From: Methanobacteriota archaeon
GTDB taxonomy: Archaea > Hydrothermarchaeota > Hydrothermarchaeia > Hydrothermarchaeales > SZUA-236
Assembly: GCA_003230355.1 (NCBI GenBank)
Contig: QIDD01000084.1
Span: 1-5,488, forward strand
Direction: 5' to 3'
DNA: 5,488 nucleotides
The translations under genes were made by a program, and so were the position numbers. Shown here in pieces: positions 1 to 5,444 of this stretch (positions are counted from its first letter, which is position 1; each line of letters begins with the position of its first letter). A model generated the notes under the pieces. That model worked only from the letters and a program-made list of their open reading frames with translations. It was not told the origin of the DNA and ran no database searches.

Positions 1-478
1 TATATTTTCCGGCGTAGGCCACACTTTCATCACGTGTCATGTTACGCTCCCTGATAGGCGCGATGATCTTCATCTCAGGTGCCTGTGTTCTGAAGACTGA
101 TTCAAACCTGAACTGGTCGTTTCCCTTCCCAGTTGCGCCGTGGGCAAGGGCTGTTGCACCCTCAGCTTTAGCGATTTCAACAACTTTCGCAGCGATCAGC
201 GGCCGGGCGAGAGCCGTGCTCAAAGGGTATCCTTCGTAGAGTCCGTTCGCTCTGATGGATTTAAACACATAACCCTCGATAAACTCAGATTTCGCGTCAA
301 CGGTGTAGTGCTTGGCACCGAGACTGCGAGCCTTCTTCTCAGCCTCCACAAGCTCACCAGCAGAAATCCCCACGTCCACGCTCACAGTGACCACGTCAAA
401 GCTATATTCATCTTGCAGGATCTTCACGCACACACTTGTGTCAAGACCGCCTGAATAGGCAAGTACAACTTTATCCAT
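1..478 (-). CDS. argG: Argininosuccinate synthase, N-terminal part (cut by window edge)
   Basis: The gene encodes argininosuccinate synthase, which joins citrulline and aspartate using ATP in the second-last step of arginine synthesis in the cytoplasm. Reading leftward from ATG at 478 gives 159 intact codons with no stop or frameshift. Visible family features are the N-type ATP pyrophosphatase loop AYSGGLDTS (residues 7-15), [16 protein letters not shown] (81-96) and [14 protein letters not shown] (113-126), the substrate- and ATP-binding core. The family is usually about 400 residues, so about 60% of the gene lies beyond position 1. In the last motif, residue 115 is Ala where many homologues have Cys, which is a tolerated variation. 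The ATG is the first in-frame start after the promoter region and places the ATP loop at the usual distance from the N-terminus. The gene is divergent from trpB. Identification is firm; only the missing C-terminus cannot be judged. Confidence 0.96.
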   Translation of the reverse strand, partial: MDKVVLAYSGGLDTSVCVKILQDEYSFDVVTVSVDVGISAGELVEAEKKARSLGAKHYTVDAKSEFIEGYVFKSIRANGLYEGYPLSTALARPLIAAKVVEIAKAEGATALAHGATGKGNDQFRFESVFRTQAPEMKIIAPIRERNMTRDESVAYAGKY

Positions 479-520
479 AATATCACAACCACATCTATAA
501 TACTGCATTGAAACGCAAAA

Positions 521-534
521 AGGCTTTATACCTT
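521..534. promoter_or_regulatory. Shared near-palindromic TATA element between argG and trpB
   Basis: The sequence aggctttatacctt is close to palindromic, reading aaggtataaagcct on the other strand, with the core TTTATA at 525-530. An archaeal TATA box usually lies about 26 bases before the transcription start. On the plus strand this predicts a start near 553, just before the trpB ATG at 564. On the minus strand it predicts a start near 501, giving argG a leader of about 23 bases. A second AT-rich site, ctataata (494-501), could be an alternative TATA box for either gene. The assignment is by position and sequence only. Confidence 0.5.
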
Positions 535-563
535 TCTATGCTTAAATGCTTGTTGGATGCACA

Positions 564-1754
564 ATGACGTGGAATGAACCAGATAAAAAGGGCAGATACG
601 GCGGATACGGCGGGATGTACATTCCTGAGGTGCTTATGCCGGCGATTCTTGAGCTGCAGGAGGAGTATGAAAAAGCACAGCGCGACCCGGCGTTTACAGC
701 TGAGTTTGAACGTCTGCTCTCAGAATACGTTGGCCGCCCTACACCCCTCTCCTTTTGTCCAAATCTCTCACGTGAATTAGGCTTCAAGCTCTATCTCAAG
801 CGTGAAGACCTGGCCCACACTGGGGCGCATAAAATAAATAACACCCTTGGTCAGGCACTTCTTGCAAGGCGCATGGGAAAGAAGAGGGTGATTGCAGAGA
901 CCGGGGCCGGCCAGCACGGTGTGGCGACTGCAACGGCGGCGGCTGCCTTGGGACTTGAGTGTGAGATATTCATGGGCACCGAGGACATTGAGCGCCAGAA
1001 GATAAACGTATATCGCATGCGCCTTCTTGGAGCTAAGGTAACGCCTGTTTCAAGTGGTTCGAAAACATTAAAGGACGCGATTAACGAGGCGCTTCGCGAC
1101 TGGACGGCAACTGTGGAAAACACATTTTACATCCTGGGCTCTGTTCTAGGGCCGCACCCTTATCCGATGATTGTGCGTGATTTTCAAAGTGTAATCGGCC
1201 GGGAAACACGGGGGCAGATACTCGATTGTGAAGACCGGCTGCCGGACTACATTGTTGCTTGCGTTGGCGGTGGAAGCAATGCTCTGGGCATATTTCATGA
1301 GTTTCTTGAAGATGAAAGTGTCAAGCTTATCGGCGTTGAAGCCGGCGGCGAAGGAATTGAAACCGGCCGGCACGCAGCGAGGTTTCAGGGCGGGCATGAG
1401 GGAGTTTTGCATGGGACGTTTACCTATCTTTTGCAGGACCGTTATGGTCAGATTCTCCCGACTCACAGCATATCAGCCGGGTTGGATTATCCTGCGGTGG
1501 GGCCTGAGCATTCCTATCTCCGAGCCTTGTCCAGGGCCAGATACGGCTATGCAACCGATGAAGAAGCCCTTCTGGCTTTTCACATACTATCGGAGAAGGA
1601 GGGCATAATCCCAGCCCTTGAATCATCCCACGCGGTTTCATGGGTGCTTGAACACAGAGATGAGTTTGAGAAAGACAGCATTGTGATTGTGAATCTTTCA
1701 GGCCGCGGTGACAAAGATGTTGAAAGCGTTGCCAGAAGAGAGGGAGTCCTCTGA
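564..1754 (+). CDS. trpB: Tryptophan synthase beta chain (TrpB1 type)
   Basis: TrpB is the PLP-dependent beta subunit of tryptophan synthase. It condenses serine with the indole channelled from TrpA to make tryptophan. Numbered from ATG 564 (396 residues, normal for the family), the protein shows the N-terminal [15 protein letters not shown] (13-27), the PLP-lysine motif HTGAHKINN with Lys90, AETGAGQHG with catalytic Glu112, the phosphate-binding loop GGGSNA (235-240), [12 protein letters not shown] and the C-terminal SGRGDKD (379-385). The length and motifs fit the TrpB1 group that partners TrpA, not the longer TrpB2. An in-frame ATG at 546 would add six residues (MLVGCT), but it lies upstream of the start predicted from the TATA box, so 564 is preferred; a weak ggatg lies just before it. 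trpA follows after 25 bases. No other trp gene or attenuator is visible. Identification is essentially certain; only the start is open. Confidence 0.96.
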   Translation: MTWNEPDKKGRYGGYGGMYIPEVLMPAILELQEEYEKAQRDPAFTAEFERLLSEYVGRPTPLSFCPNLSRELGFKLYLKREDLAHTGAHKINNTLGQALLARRMGKKRVIAETGAGQHGVATATAAAALGLECEIFMGTEDIERQKINVYRMRLLGAKVTPVSSGSKTLKDAINEALRDWTATVENTFYILGSVLGPHPYPMIVRDFQSVIGRETRGQILDCEDRLPDYIVACVGGGSNALGIFHEFLEDESVKLIGVEAGGEGIETGRHAARFQGGHEGVLHGTFTYLLQDRYGQILPTHSISAGLDYPAVGPEHSYLRALSRARYGYATDEEALLAFHILSEKEGIIPALESSHAVSWVLEHRDEFEKDSIVIVNLSGRGDKDVESVARREGVL

Positions 1755-1779
1755 AAAAAATGATTGAGATGGTTATGTT

Positions 1780-2574
1780 ATGTCGCGGATAAAAAGAGTC
1801 TTTGAAGAGCTGAAGGAAAAAGGTGAGGGTGCGCTCATCGCGTATCTTACGCTCGGCGACCCTGATTTAGAGTCGTCTAAAGAGCAGTTTGTCGCTCTTT
1901 CAAAGCATGCTGATATACTTGAGATTGGACTGCCTTTCAGCGACCCGATTGCAGACGGCCCAACGATCCAGGCTGCAATGGATCGCGCCCTTAAAAGCGG
2001 GGTTACAACAGACGATGCCTTTGAAGCTGTAACTGATCTGCGGGCCAGCGGCGTCGCGCGCCCGATCGTGTTCATGACCTATTATAACATTGTTTTTCAA
2101 TATGGTGAAGACAGGTTTTTACAGCGATGCCGCGAAGCAGGTGTTGACGGACTGCTGGTTTCAGACCTTCCGCTTGAAGAATCAGAAAGCATTGTTTCAG
2201 GCTGCAGAAAATATGGTCTCGACCCGATCTTTCTCATAGCACCCATAACGCCGCCGGAGCGGGTTAAACAGATTGCCGCTGTTGGATCCGGGTTTTTATA
2301 TCTTGTTTCGCTACTCGGAGTTACAGGCGCGAGAGAGTCTGTTGCACACGAGACCCTTGATGTTGTTGAATCCACGCGAAGAGTTGTGAGGGGTATTCCG
2401 CTGGCTGTGGGCTTTGGAATATCGCGGCCTGAACATGTAAAGCAAATAATATCTGCAGGTGCAGAGGGTGTTGTGGTGGGTTCAGCCTTTGTAAATCTCT
2501 CGGCAAAACACGGCTCCAGCGCAGGTCCATTTCTTGAAGGGCTTGCTTCGGAGTTGAAAGAGGGCACCAGATAA
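1780..2574 (+). CDS. trpA: Tryptophan synthase alpha chain
   Basis: TrpA is the TIM-barrel alpha subunit of tryptophan synthase. It cleaves indole-3-glycerol phosphate to indole and glyceraldehyde 3-phosphate and passes indole to TrpB. The 264-residue product has the family's usual length. It shows AYLTLGDPD (21-29), the signature LEIGLPFSDPIADGP (47-61) carrying the catalytic acids Glu48 and Asp59 (Glu49 and Asp60 in E. coli numbering), YYNIVFQYG (101-109), VSDLP (127-131), and the phosphate-binding loops GVTGAR (180-185), GFGIS (211-215) and GVVVGSAFV (230-238). All expected active-site residues are present. The gene starts 25 bases after trpB, and the gagatgg at 1766-1772 is only a weak ribosome-binding match, so translation probably benefits from co-transcription with trpB. 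The next gene begins 2 bases after its stop, suggesting translational coupling. Confidence 0.97.
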   Translation: MSRIKRVFEELKEKGEGALIAYLTLGDPDLESSKEQFVALSKHADILEIGLPFSDPIADGPTIQAAMDRALKSGVTTDDAFEAVTDLRASGVARPIVFMTYYNIVFQYGEDRFLQRCREAGVDGLLVSDLPLEESESIVSGCRKYGLDPIFLIAPITPPERVKQIAAVGSGFLYLVSLLGVTGARESVAHETLDVVESTRRVVRGIPLAVGFGISRPEHVKQIISAGAEGVVVGSAFVNLSAKHGSSAGPFLEGLASELKEGTR

Positions 2575-2576
2575 TC

Positions 2577-2966
2577 ATGCAGGCAATTGACGAGATTCAG
2601 TCTGCGCTAAAGCCTCTTTCCAAGGTTCAGAATAAAAATGTGCGTGAGGGCTTTACATCTGCAACGTCGATAATCGAAAACTCAGATGTTGAATCTATCC
2701 GCCGGCTTGTTGAAACTGTTCTTGCACCCTACCTGGCTGATGGTGAAAAGATCAGTTCGACTCTTTCAAAAGGCGAGATATTTGACGGCGGGAAAGCCTA
2801 CTTCGAAATACTCAGCGGACAGATCATTGAATACTATCATTACCCCAGCACCACGTCGCTTTTCATCAGAATCTACAAGATTTCAAGCGGAGAAAAAGAC
2901 TGGATCGCAATCTATTTGGATGAAAATAAAAACACGCCTTGGTGGGAAAAAGAATTTCCTAAATAG
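2577..2966 (+). CDS. Unrecognised 129-residue protein coupled to trpA
   Basis: I do not recognise this protein. It has 129 residues, no signal peptide, no membrane segment and no obvious cysteine or histidine metal site. Residues 1-60 look mainly helical and charged (IQSALKPLSKVQNKNVREGF, then VESIRRLVETVLAPYLADGE). Residues 70-112 look like beta strands (YFEILSGQIIEYYHY, SLFIRIYKISS, DWIAIYLDE), and the end is aromatic (TPWWEKEF). This suggests a small soluble alpha/beta domain. It is likely a real gene: it follows the trpA stop by 2 bases in the same operon, is open from ATG to TAG, and has a purine-rich gaggg upstream, though at a long spacing of about 11 bases. The operon position might suggest a link to tryptophan metabolism, but it could equally be a passenger. 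Its stop lies 7 bases from the stop of the convergent membrane-protein gene. Confidence 0.75.
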   Translation: MQAIDEIQSALKPLSKVQNKNVREGFTSATSIIENSDVESIRRLVETVLAPYLADGEKISSTLSKGEIFDGGKAYFEILSGQIIEYYHYPSTTSLFIRIYKISSGEKDWIAIYLDENKNTPWWEKEFPK

Positions 2967-2973
2967 AGAATGG

Positions 2974-3276
2974 CTACTTGCTATGCTCAGAAATAGAGTT
3001 CTGCATCTCTTTAAATCCAAACATCATGAGAAAGGCCGACATCATAAGAAAAAAGTCATAGGCAATAAGCCACTCCTCTATTTCATATAGCTCTAGCAGT
3101 CCGAATATCCGCAGAACTAGAAGCATCCCTACTGATAGTCCGCCGAAGAAAAAATAGACATAAAACCTTGACTTACCTCGTGTTGCAGCATAAACCTGAT
3201 ATCCATAATACCATGAGAATATTCCAAAGCCCCATGCCAAAAGGATGAATAGTATTCCTATTTTTTCTAGCGCCAC
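2974..3276 (-). CDS. Small membrane protein with three predicted helices
   Basis: This is a 100-residue hydrophobic protein of unknown function. Three membrane segments are visible at about residues 5-25 (IGILFILLAWGFGIFSWYYG), 38-58 (VYFFFGGLSVGMLLVLRIFG) and 69-88 (LIAYDFFLMMSAFLMMFGF). A short basic loop (TRGKSR) lies between the first two, an acidic loop (ELYEIEE) between the second and third, and a polar tail at the end. No catalytic motif is visible. The start is a GTG at 3276, preceded by gagg (3284-3287) at 7 bases, a good archaeal ribosome-binding site, with a TATA-like box further upstream. That signal set supports a real gene despite its small size. It is AT-rich like its upstream neighbour, with which it may form an accessory pair, but a terminator-like hairpin and its own promoter separate the two. 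Function cannot be inferred. Confidence 0.72.
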   Translation of the reverse strand: MALEKIGILFILLAWGFGIFSWYYGYQVYAATRGKSRFYVYFFFGGLSVGMLLVLRIFGLLELYEIEEWLIAYDFFLMMSAFLMMFGFKEMQNSISEHSK

Positions 3277-3283
3277 CTTTAAA

Positions 3284-3287
3284 CCTC
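3284..3287 (-). promoter_or_regulatory. Ribosome-binding site that fixes the GTG start at 3276
   Basis: On the minus strand gagg lies 7 bases before the GTG at 3276-3274. No ATG is available nearby in frame, so this site is the main reason for accepting the GTG as the start. Confidence 0.6.
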
Positions 3288-3310
3288 GATTTATAATGAA
3301 AGATAATGTA

Positions 3311-3318
3311 GTTTAAAT
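3311..3318 (-). promoter_or_regulatory. Candidate TATA box for the membrane protein gene
   Basis: The minus strand reads atttaaac, preceded by an A-rich stretch. Its centre near 3314 predicts transcription starting near 3288. That would give a leader of about 12 bases containing just the gagg site and the GTG start, which fits archaeal practice. Confidence 0.45.
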
Positions 3319-3320
3319 AA

Positions 3321-3338
3321 TTTTTGGAAACCAAAAAA
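3321..3338 (-). terminator. Terminator-like hairpin with T-run after the P-loop gene
   Basis: TTTTTGG (3321-3327) and CCAAAAA (3331-3337) form a perfect 7-bp stem with a 3-base loop. On the minus strand a run of six T residues (complement of 3333-3338) follows the P-loop gene's stop by about 20 bases. Archaea can end transcription at such T-runs. The site sits just upstream of the next gene's TATA box, so it would separate the two units. Confidence 0.45.
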
Positions 3339-3360
3339 CAGGGAGTGGGAAACAGCCTAT

Positions 3361-3978
3361 CTAATGTTGCTGGCAATCAAGCTTTCTATCCTCTAACCAC
3401 TTTGATTGCTCAAATAAACTAGGATGACAACCATCACTTTCCAAAATCCAATTAGCCTTTGCATCAAATCTAGCGCAAAACTCAAACCACCTATCATAAT
3501 AGGGCTCCTGCTTAGAAGCATTGTAAAATTTTTCCAATTTATGTAATCGATTAAGCGCTGCTTTTTTTTGAGACACCTTAAAAATGTTGAAAACCCTCCC
3601 AGAAAAAATTGCTCCTCTTAGTTTTGATCTTTTCCGAAATCTTATCCGTGTTTGGAGGATTTGCGGCGGTGTCCAAAGAGTTACAAAGGTAATTTTCTTT
3701 GAATTAGAAAGAATGCGGAGCCAATCATCAGTATGGGTAATGTATATTTGAGTGATATTAAAAAGATTGAGAAAATTATATTCAAGAACTAATCGAGGTA
3801 TGTTCAGTCCATTCAGTTTATCCAAGTTTTTTTGTTCAACAAAATTCCATTTAGAAGGGTTGACAATCCCAAGACAATCGGCTAAGTCTGGGAACTTCCT
3901 CTCTTTTAGCTGTTCTATTACCGTAGTTTTCCCAGAACAGGGTGGGCCGCTAATGACAACAAGATTATCAATATCCAT
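3361..3978 (-). CDS. P-loop ATP/GTP-binding protein, kinase-like, substrate unknown
   Basis: The protein has 205 residues from ATG 3978. Strand VVIS runs into the Walker A motif GPPCSGKTT (residues 11-19, with Lys17 and Thr18 expected to bind nucleotide phosphates and Mg). Further features are a strand RLVLEY (62-67), a strand FVTLWTPP (98-105), a strongly basic segment TRIRFRKRSKLRG (110-122) that could be a lid or substrate site, and YYDRWFEF (160-167). The size and the early Walker A resemble small nucleotide or sugar kinases and other AAA-like P-loop proteins. I cannot name a substrate, and no classical Walker B aspartate is obvious (Glu66 is a candidate). A GTG at 3993 would add five residues (MGLQA), but a TATA-like catatac centred at 4004 predicts transcription starting at the ATG, so a leaderless ATG is favoured. 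The gene is AT-rich (about 37-38% GC in two 60-base stretches counted), unlike trpB, suggesting separate origin. Confidence 0.82.
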   Translation of the reverse strand: MDIDNLVVISGPPCSGKTTVIEQLKERKFPDLADCLGIVNPSKWNFVEQKNLDKLNGLNIPRLVLEYNFLNLFNITQIYITHTDDWLRILSNSKKITFVTLWTPPQILQTRIRFRKRSKLRGAIFSGRVFNIFKVSQKKAALNRLHKLEKFYNASKQEPYYDRWFEFCARFDAKANWILESDGCHPSLFEQSKWLEDRKLDCQQH

Positions 3979-4000
3979 AGCCTGTAATCCCACTTATATT

Positions 4001-4007
4001 GTATATG
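4001..4007 (-). promoter_or_regulatory. Candidate TATA box for the P-loop gene
   Basis: The minus strand reads catatac, centred 26 bases before the ATG at 3978, which would make a leaderless transcript. A second AT-rich string, tataag (3994-3999), lies slightly closer and would start transcription inside the coding region, so it is less likely. Confidence 0.4.
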
Positions 4008-4018
4008 AACATGACCAA

Positions 4019-4026
4019 CCAAAAAG
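4019..4026 (-). terminator. Possible T-run terminator after the response regulator
   Basis: The minus strand reads ctttttgg about 20 bases after the response-regulator stop. There is no clear hairpin. A short T-run like this can be enough in archaea, but the evidence is weak. Confidence 0.25.
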
Positions 4027-4045
4027 AGTCAAACCAAAGAAGGAT

Positions 4046-4537
4046 TCACTTTTTAAGAAAACTGTAATCATGCTCCAAAATCTTAGGGTTGATCATGTCC
4101 AAAACCCTGGCCATGTGCCTGTCACGTTTGATAGCATTCCAAATCTTATCTTCAAGCTCCTTACCCCTTTTACCCGATACAGCCAGATCAAGTATGAAAA
4201 AGAGATCATCCGTATCAAAGGGCGTGGAAACATGCCAATCCGCACCAGCATAATCAAAGCTCGTCTCCCGGTCTTTTTTCTCAGAGAGAACACTAAGCAT
4301 AATAATCGGCAGATCACCCGTCTCCTCAGACTCACGAATCCGCTTTGAAACCTCCCACCCATCAAGTCCAGGCATCATAATATCAAGAACAACAGCGTCA
4401 GGCTTGACCTCACCGATCTTTTCAAGCGCCTCCTCCCCACTCACAGCAGCCACCGTGTCGTAGCCGTGCTTATCAATAACCTTCCTCATCACCTCAAGGA
4501 CATCAGGCTCGTCATCTACAACAAGTACTCTGGCCAA
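4046..4537 (-). CDS. Stand-alone response-regulator receiver protein
   Basis: The protein is a CheY-like receiver domain that would accept phosphate from a histidine kinase. From TTG 4537 it has 163 residues. ARVLVVDDEPDV (2-13) carries the acidic pair Asp8/Asp9. VVLDIMMPGLDGWEV contains the expected phospho-acceptor Asp52, and IIMLSVLSE supplies the conserved Ser82. The usual Lys-Pro of the receiver is changed: the site reads VSTPF, with Thr105-Pro106 in place of Lys-Pro. After about residue 118 comes a charged tail of roughly 45 residues (SGKRGKELEDKIWNAIKRDR onward) with no recognisable DNA-binding or enzymatic domain. Upstream in-frame starts TTG 4549 and GTG 4546 exist, but GGTGG at 4543-4547 lies 5 bases before TTG 4537 and gives the typical receiver N-terminus MARVLVVDD. 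No histidine kinase is in the window, so its partner is unknown. Confidence 0.9.
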   Translation of the reverse strand: MARVLVVDDEPDVLEVMRKVIDKHGYDTVAAVSGEEALEKIGEVKPDAVVLDIMMPGLDGWEVSKRIRESEETGDLPIIMLSVLSEKKDRETSFDYAGADWHVSTPFDTDDLFFILDLAVSGKRGKELEDKIWNAIKRDRHMARVLDMINPKILEHDYSFLKK

Positions 4538-4541
4538 TTCT

Positions 4542-4547
4542 ACCACC
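4542..4547 (-). promoter_or_regulatory. Ribosome-binding site that selects the TTG start at 4537
   Basis: The minus strand reads ggtggt, a good match to the archaeal GGTG-type site, five bases before TTG 4537-4535. It overlaps the alternative upstream starts (TTG 4549, GTG 4546), which would therefore lack a site of their own. Confidence 0.6.
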
Positions 4548-4572
4548 AACCTAACCTATTGCACACGCTTCC

Positions 4573-4580
4573 ATTTAAAT
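4573..4580 (-). promoter_or_regulatory. Candidate TATA box for the response-regulator gene
   Basis: The palindromic atttaaat, preceded on the minus strand by cgaaga, is centred near 4576. It predicts transcription starting near 4550, giving a leader of about 13 bases that contains the GGTGG site. This supports transcription independent of trm56, whose stop is only 20 bases upstream. Confidence 0.5.
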
Positions 4581-4599
4581 TCTTCGCATCAATAAAGCA

Positions 4600-5133
4600 T
4601 TAGTCTGAAAGAGCGAATTTACCATTGGCAGAAGGTATTATCCTGGTCTTGCCCTCGAAATCCTTGCGAAGTCCACCGCCCTTAAACAAGCGGTCAAGAA
4701 ACAGTGCAAGCGCAGCAATCTCAGAATGAGGCTGCGAGCCAACGGCTACATTGAAATCCGCGCGTTTATACACCTCAGGCGGAACCTTTTCAGCACCTAC
4801 AACAACCAAAACATCACCGGTAACACTCTGAACATCAGAAATCACATCATCCAAGGGAAGGCCGTACATAGTCAGATGAACAACCAAACCCTTCCACCGC
4901 TTTAAATAACCCCGCCAATCCTGTTCAACACTCACCGAAAAATCACCACCCCACCGCTCCACAACATCTCCAATACTACACGAAACCGCCGCATCCTCCA
5001 CTGAGATCACAAGCCCATCCGCTCCAAAAGCCCGCGCAACCAAACCAACATGAGATGTAACACGCTTATCACGAAAAGGCCGATGACCCAACCTCAATAC
5101 AAAAACCTGTTTTTCACGCTTCACAACCCACAT
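4600..5133 (-). CDS. trm56: tRNA (cytidine(56)-2'-O)-methyltransferase
   Basis: The enzyme methylates the ribose of C56 in the T-loop of archaeal tRNAs using S-adenosylmethionine, which is thought to stabilise the D-loop/T-loop contact. It belongs to the SPOUT (knotted) methyltransferases and is almost universal in archaea. The 177-residue product shows the family's N-terminal block [18 protein letters not shown] (12-29) followed by [10 protein letters not shown], the segment HLTMYGLP (86-93), [12 protein letters not shown] (111-122), and [18 protein letters not shown] (128-145), the region expected to form the cofactor-binding knot. The ATG at 5133 has no ribosome-binding site. The TATA element at 5147-5153 predicts transcription starting near 5124, where an in-frame GTG would give a leaderless protein three residues shorter; both starts keep all family motifs. 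The gene is divergent from a small basic protein gene and lies near a tRNA gene, consistent with a translation neighbourhood. Confidence 0.93.
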   Translation of the reverse strand: MWVVKREKQVFVLRLGHRPFRDKRVTSHVGLVARAFGADGLVISVEDAAVSCSIGDVVERWGGDFSVSVEQDWRGYLKRWKGLVVHLTMYGLPLDDVISDVQSVTGDVLVVVGAEKVPPEVYKRADFNVAVGSQPHSEIAALALFLDRLFKGGGLRKDFEGKTRIIPSANGKFALSD

Positions 5134-5146
5134 ACATGCAGAAATC

Positions 5147-5154
5147 TTTATAAG
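5147..5154. promoter_or_regulatory. Shared TATA element between trm56 and the basic protein gene
   Basis: The sequence tttataag reads cttataaa on the other strand, with the core TTTATAA at 5147-5153. On the plus strand it predicts transcription near 5176, a leader of about 30 bases before the 5206 start. On the minus strand it predicts a start near 5124, in or at the beginning of trm56. No other good TATA box is visible in the 72-base gap, so one element may serve both genes. Confidence 0.45.
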
Positions 5155-5194
5155 AGTGTTGGTTTATTGAACACCCTAAGTCTTAACTATTACC

Positions 5195-5199
5195 GGAGG
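5195..5199 (+). promoter_or_regulatory. Strong Shine-Dalgarno site for the 37-residue protein
   Basis: GGAGG lies six bases before ATG 5206 and is the best ribosome-binding site in the window. It is the main reason for starting the coding region here and not at in-frame starts further upstream, which run into trm56. Confidence 0.8.
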
Positions 5200-5205
5200 A
5201 ATTTA

Positions 5206-5319
5206 ATGGCTGGAAAGCACTCATCAAGAAAATGGAAAAAACATGGAAAATGCAGATGGAAAACAAGGAAGAAAAAGCTTAGAAGACGCAGAGCAAAAGC
5301 CAAGAGGAGAAACGGCTAA
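5206..5319 (+). CDS. 37-residue highly basic protein, possible ribosomal micro-protein
   Basis: The protein has 37 residues, of which 20 are Lys or Arg (11 Lys, 9 Arg), with no acidic residue. It has Trp10 and Trp18, one Cys (Cys16), and a C-terminal half that is almost continuous basic sequence (WKTRKKKLRRRRAKAKRR, 18-35). The strong GGAGG site, a TATA element upstream and a clean stop argue that it is translated. Its composition and location between a tRNA-modifying enzyme and a tRNA gene suggest an RNA-binding protein of the ribosome. The C-terminal half resembles the small ribosomal protein eL41, which is also a Trp followed by a basic helix (WRKKRMRRLKRKRR in eukaryotes), but this protein has an N-terminal extension and such biased sequences can match by chance. 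A lineage-specific archaeal ribosomal protein or nucleic-acid-binding peptide is equally possible. Its existence is well supported; its function is inference. Confidence 0.72.
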   Translation: MAGKHSSRKWKKHGKCRWKTRKKKLRRRRAKAKRRNG

Positions 5320-5328
5320 AACCCAGTC

Positions 5329-5341
5329 AAAAAATAAAAAG
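5329..5341 (+). promoter_or_regulatory. Possible TATA-like box for the tRNA gene
   Basis: An A-rich stretch, centred on aaataaaaa, lies about 26 bases before the tRNA 5' end, the expected place for an archaeal promoter. It is a weak match, and the tRNA may instead be co-transcribed with the basic protein gene 40 bases upstream. Confidence 0.3.
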
Positions 5342-5359
5342 CACAACGGCAAAAAGGCA

Positions 5360-5444
5360 GCGGGGGTACCCGAGCCGGCCAAAGGGGATGGACTTAAGAT
5401 CCATTAGCTAAGTGCTTTCAAGGGTTCGAATCCCTTCCCCCGCA
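5360..5444 (+). tRNA. tRNA-Leu, anticodon UAA
   Basis: The 85-base sequence folds as a class II tRNA with a long variable arm. The acceptor pairs GCGGGGG (5360-5366) with CCCCCGC (5437-5443), followed by discriminator A 5444. The D stem is CCC/GGG (5369-5371 with 5384-5386). The anticodon stem ATGGA/TCCAT encloses the loop CTTAAGA, so the anticodon is TAA (5395-5397), which reads UUA leucine codons. The variable arm spans 5405-5419, with an AGC/GCT stem. The T arm is AAGGG-TTCGAAT-CCCTT (5420-5436). All stems are perfect. CCA is not encoded, so it must be added after transcription. There is no intron. Confidence 0.97.

Noticed and set aside
39..454. Two overlapping plus-strand open frames opposite the argG region
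   Set aside because: They are antisense to a clear argininosuccinate synthase frame that has all family motifs, and have no ribosome-binding site or recognisable product.
479..563. A trp leader peptide, attenuator or riboswitch before trpB
   Set aside because: The region is too short, contains no Trp-rich reading frame or stable hairpin, and is explained by divergent promoters.
2686..3090. A 134-residue plus-strand open frame
   Set aside because: It overlaps the trpA-coupled gene in another frame and the opposite strand of the membrane protein gene; the overlapped frames have better start signals and protein-like composition.
3752..4348. A 198-residue plus-strand open frame
   Set aside because: It runs opposite the P-loop gene and the response regulator, both of which have clear motifs, and its sequence resembles no protein domain.
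4093..4365. A 90-residue minus-strand frame within the response regulator
   Set aside because: It is an alternative frame of the receiver gene, without a ribosome-binding site or known motif.
5050..5205. Upstream extension of the small basic protein to 89 residues
   Set aside because: The extra 52 codons run antisense into trm56 and across the promoter region; the GGAGG site clearly marks ATG 5206 as the start.
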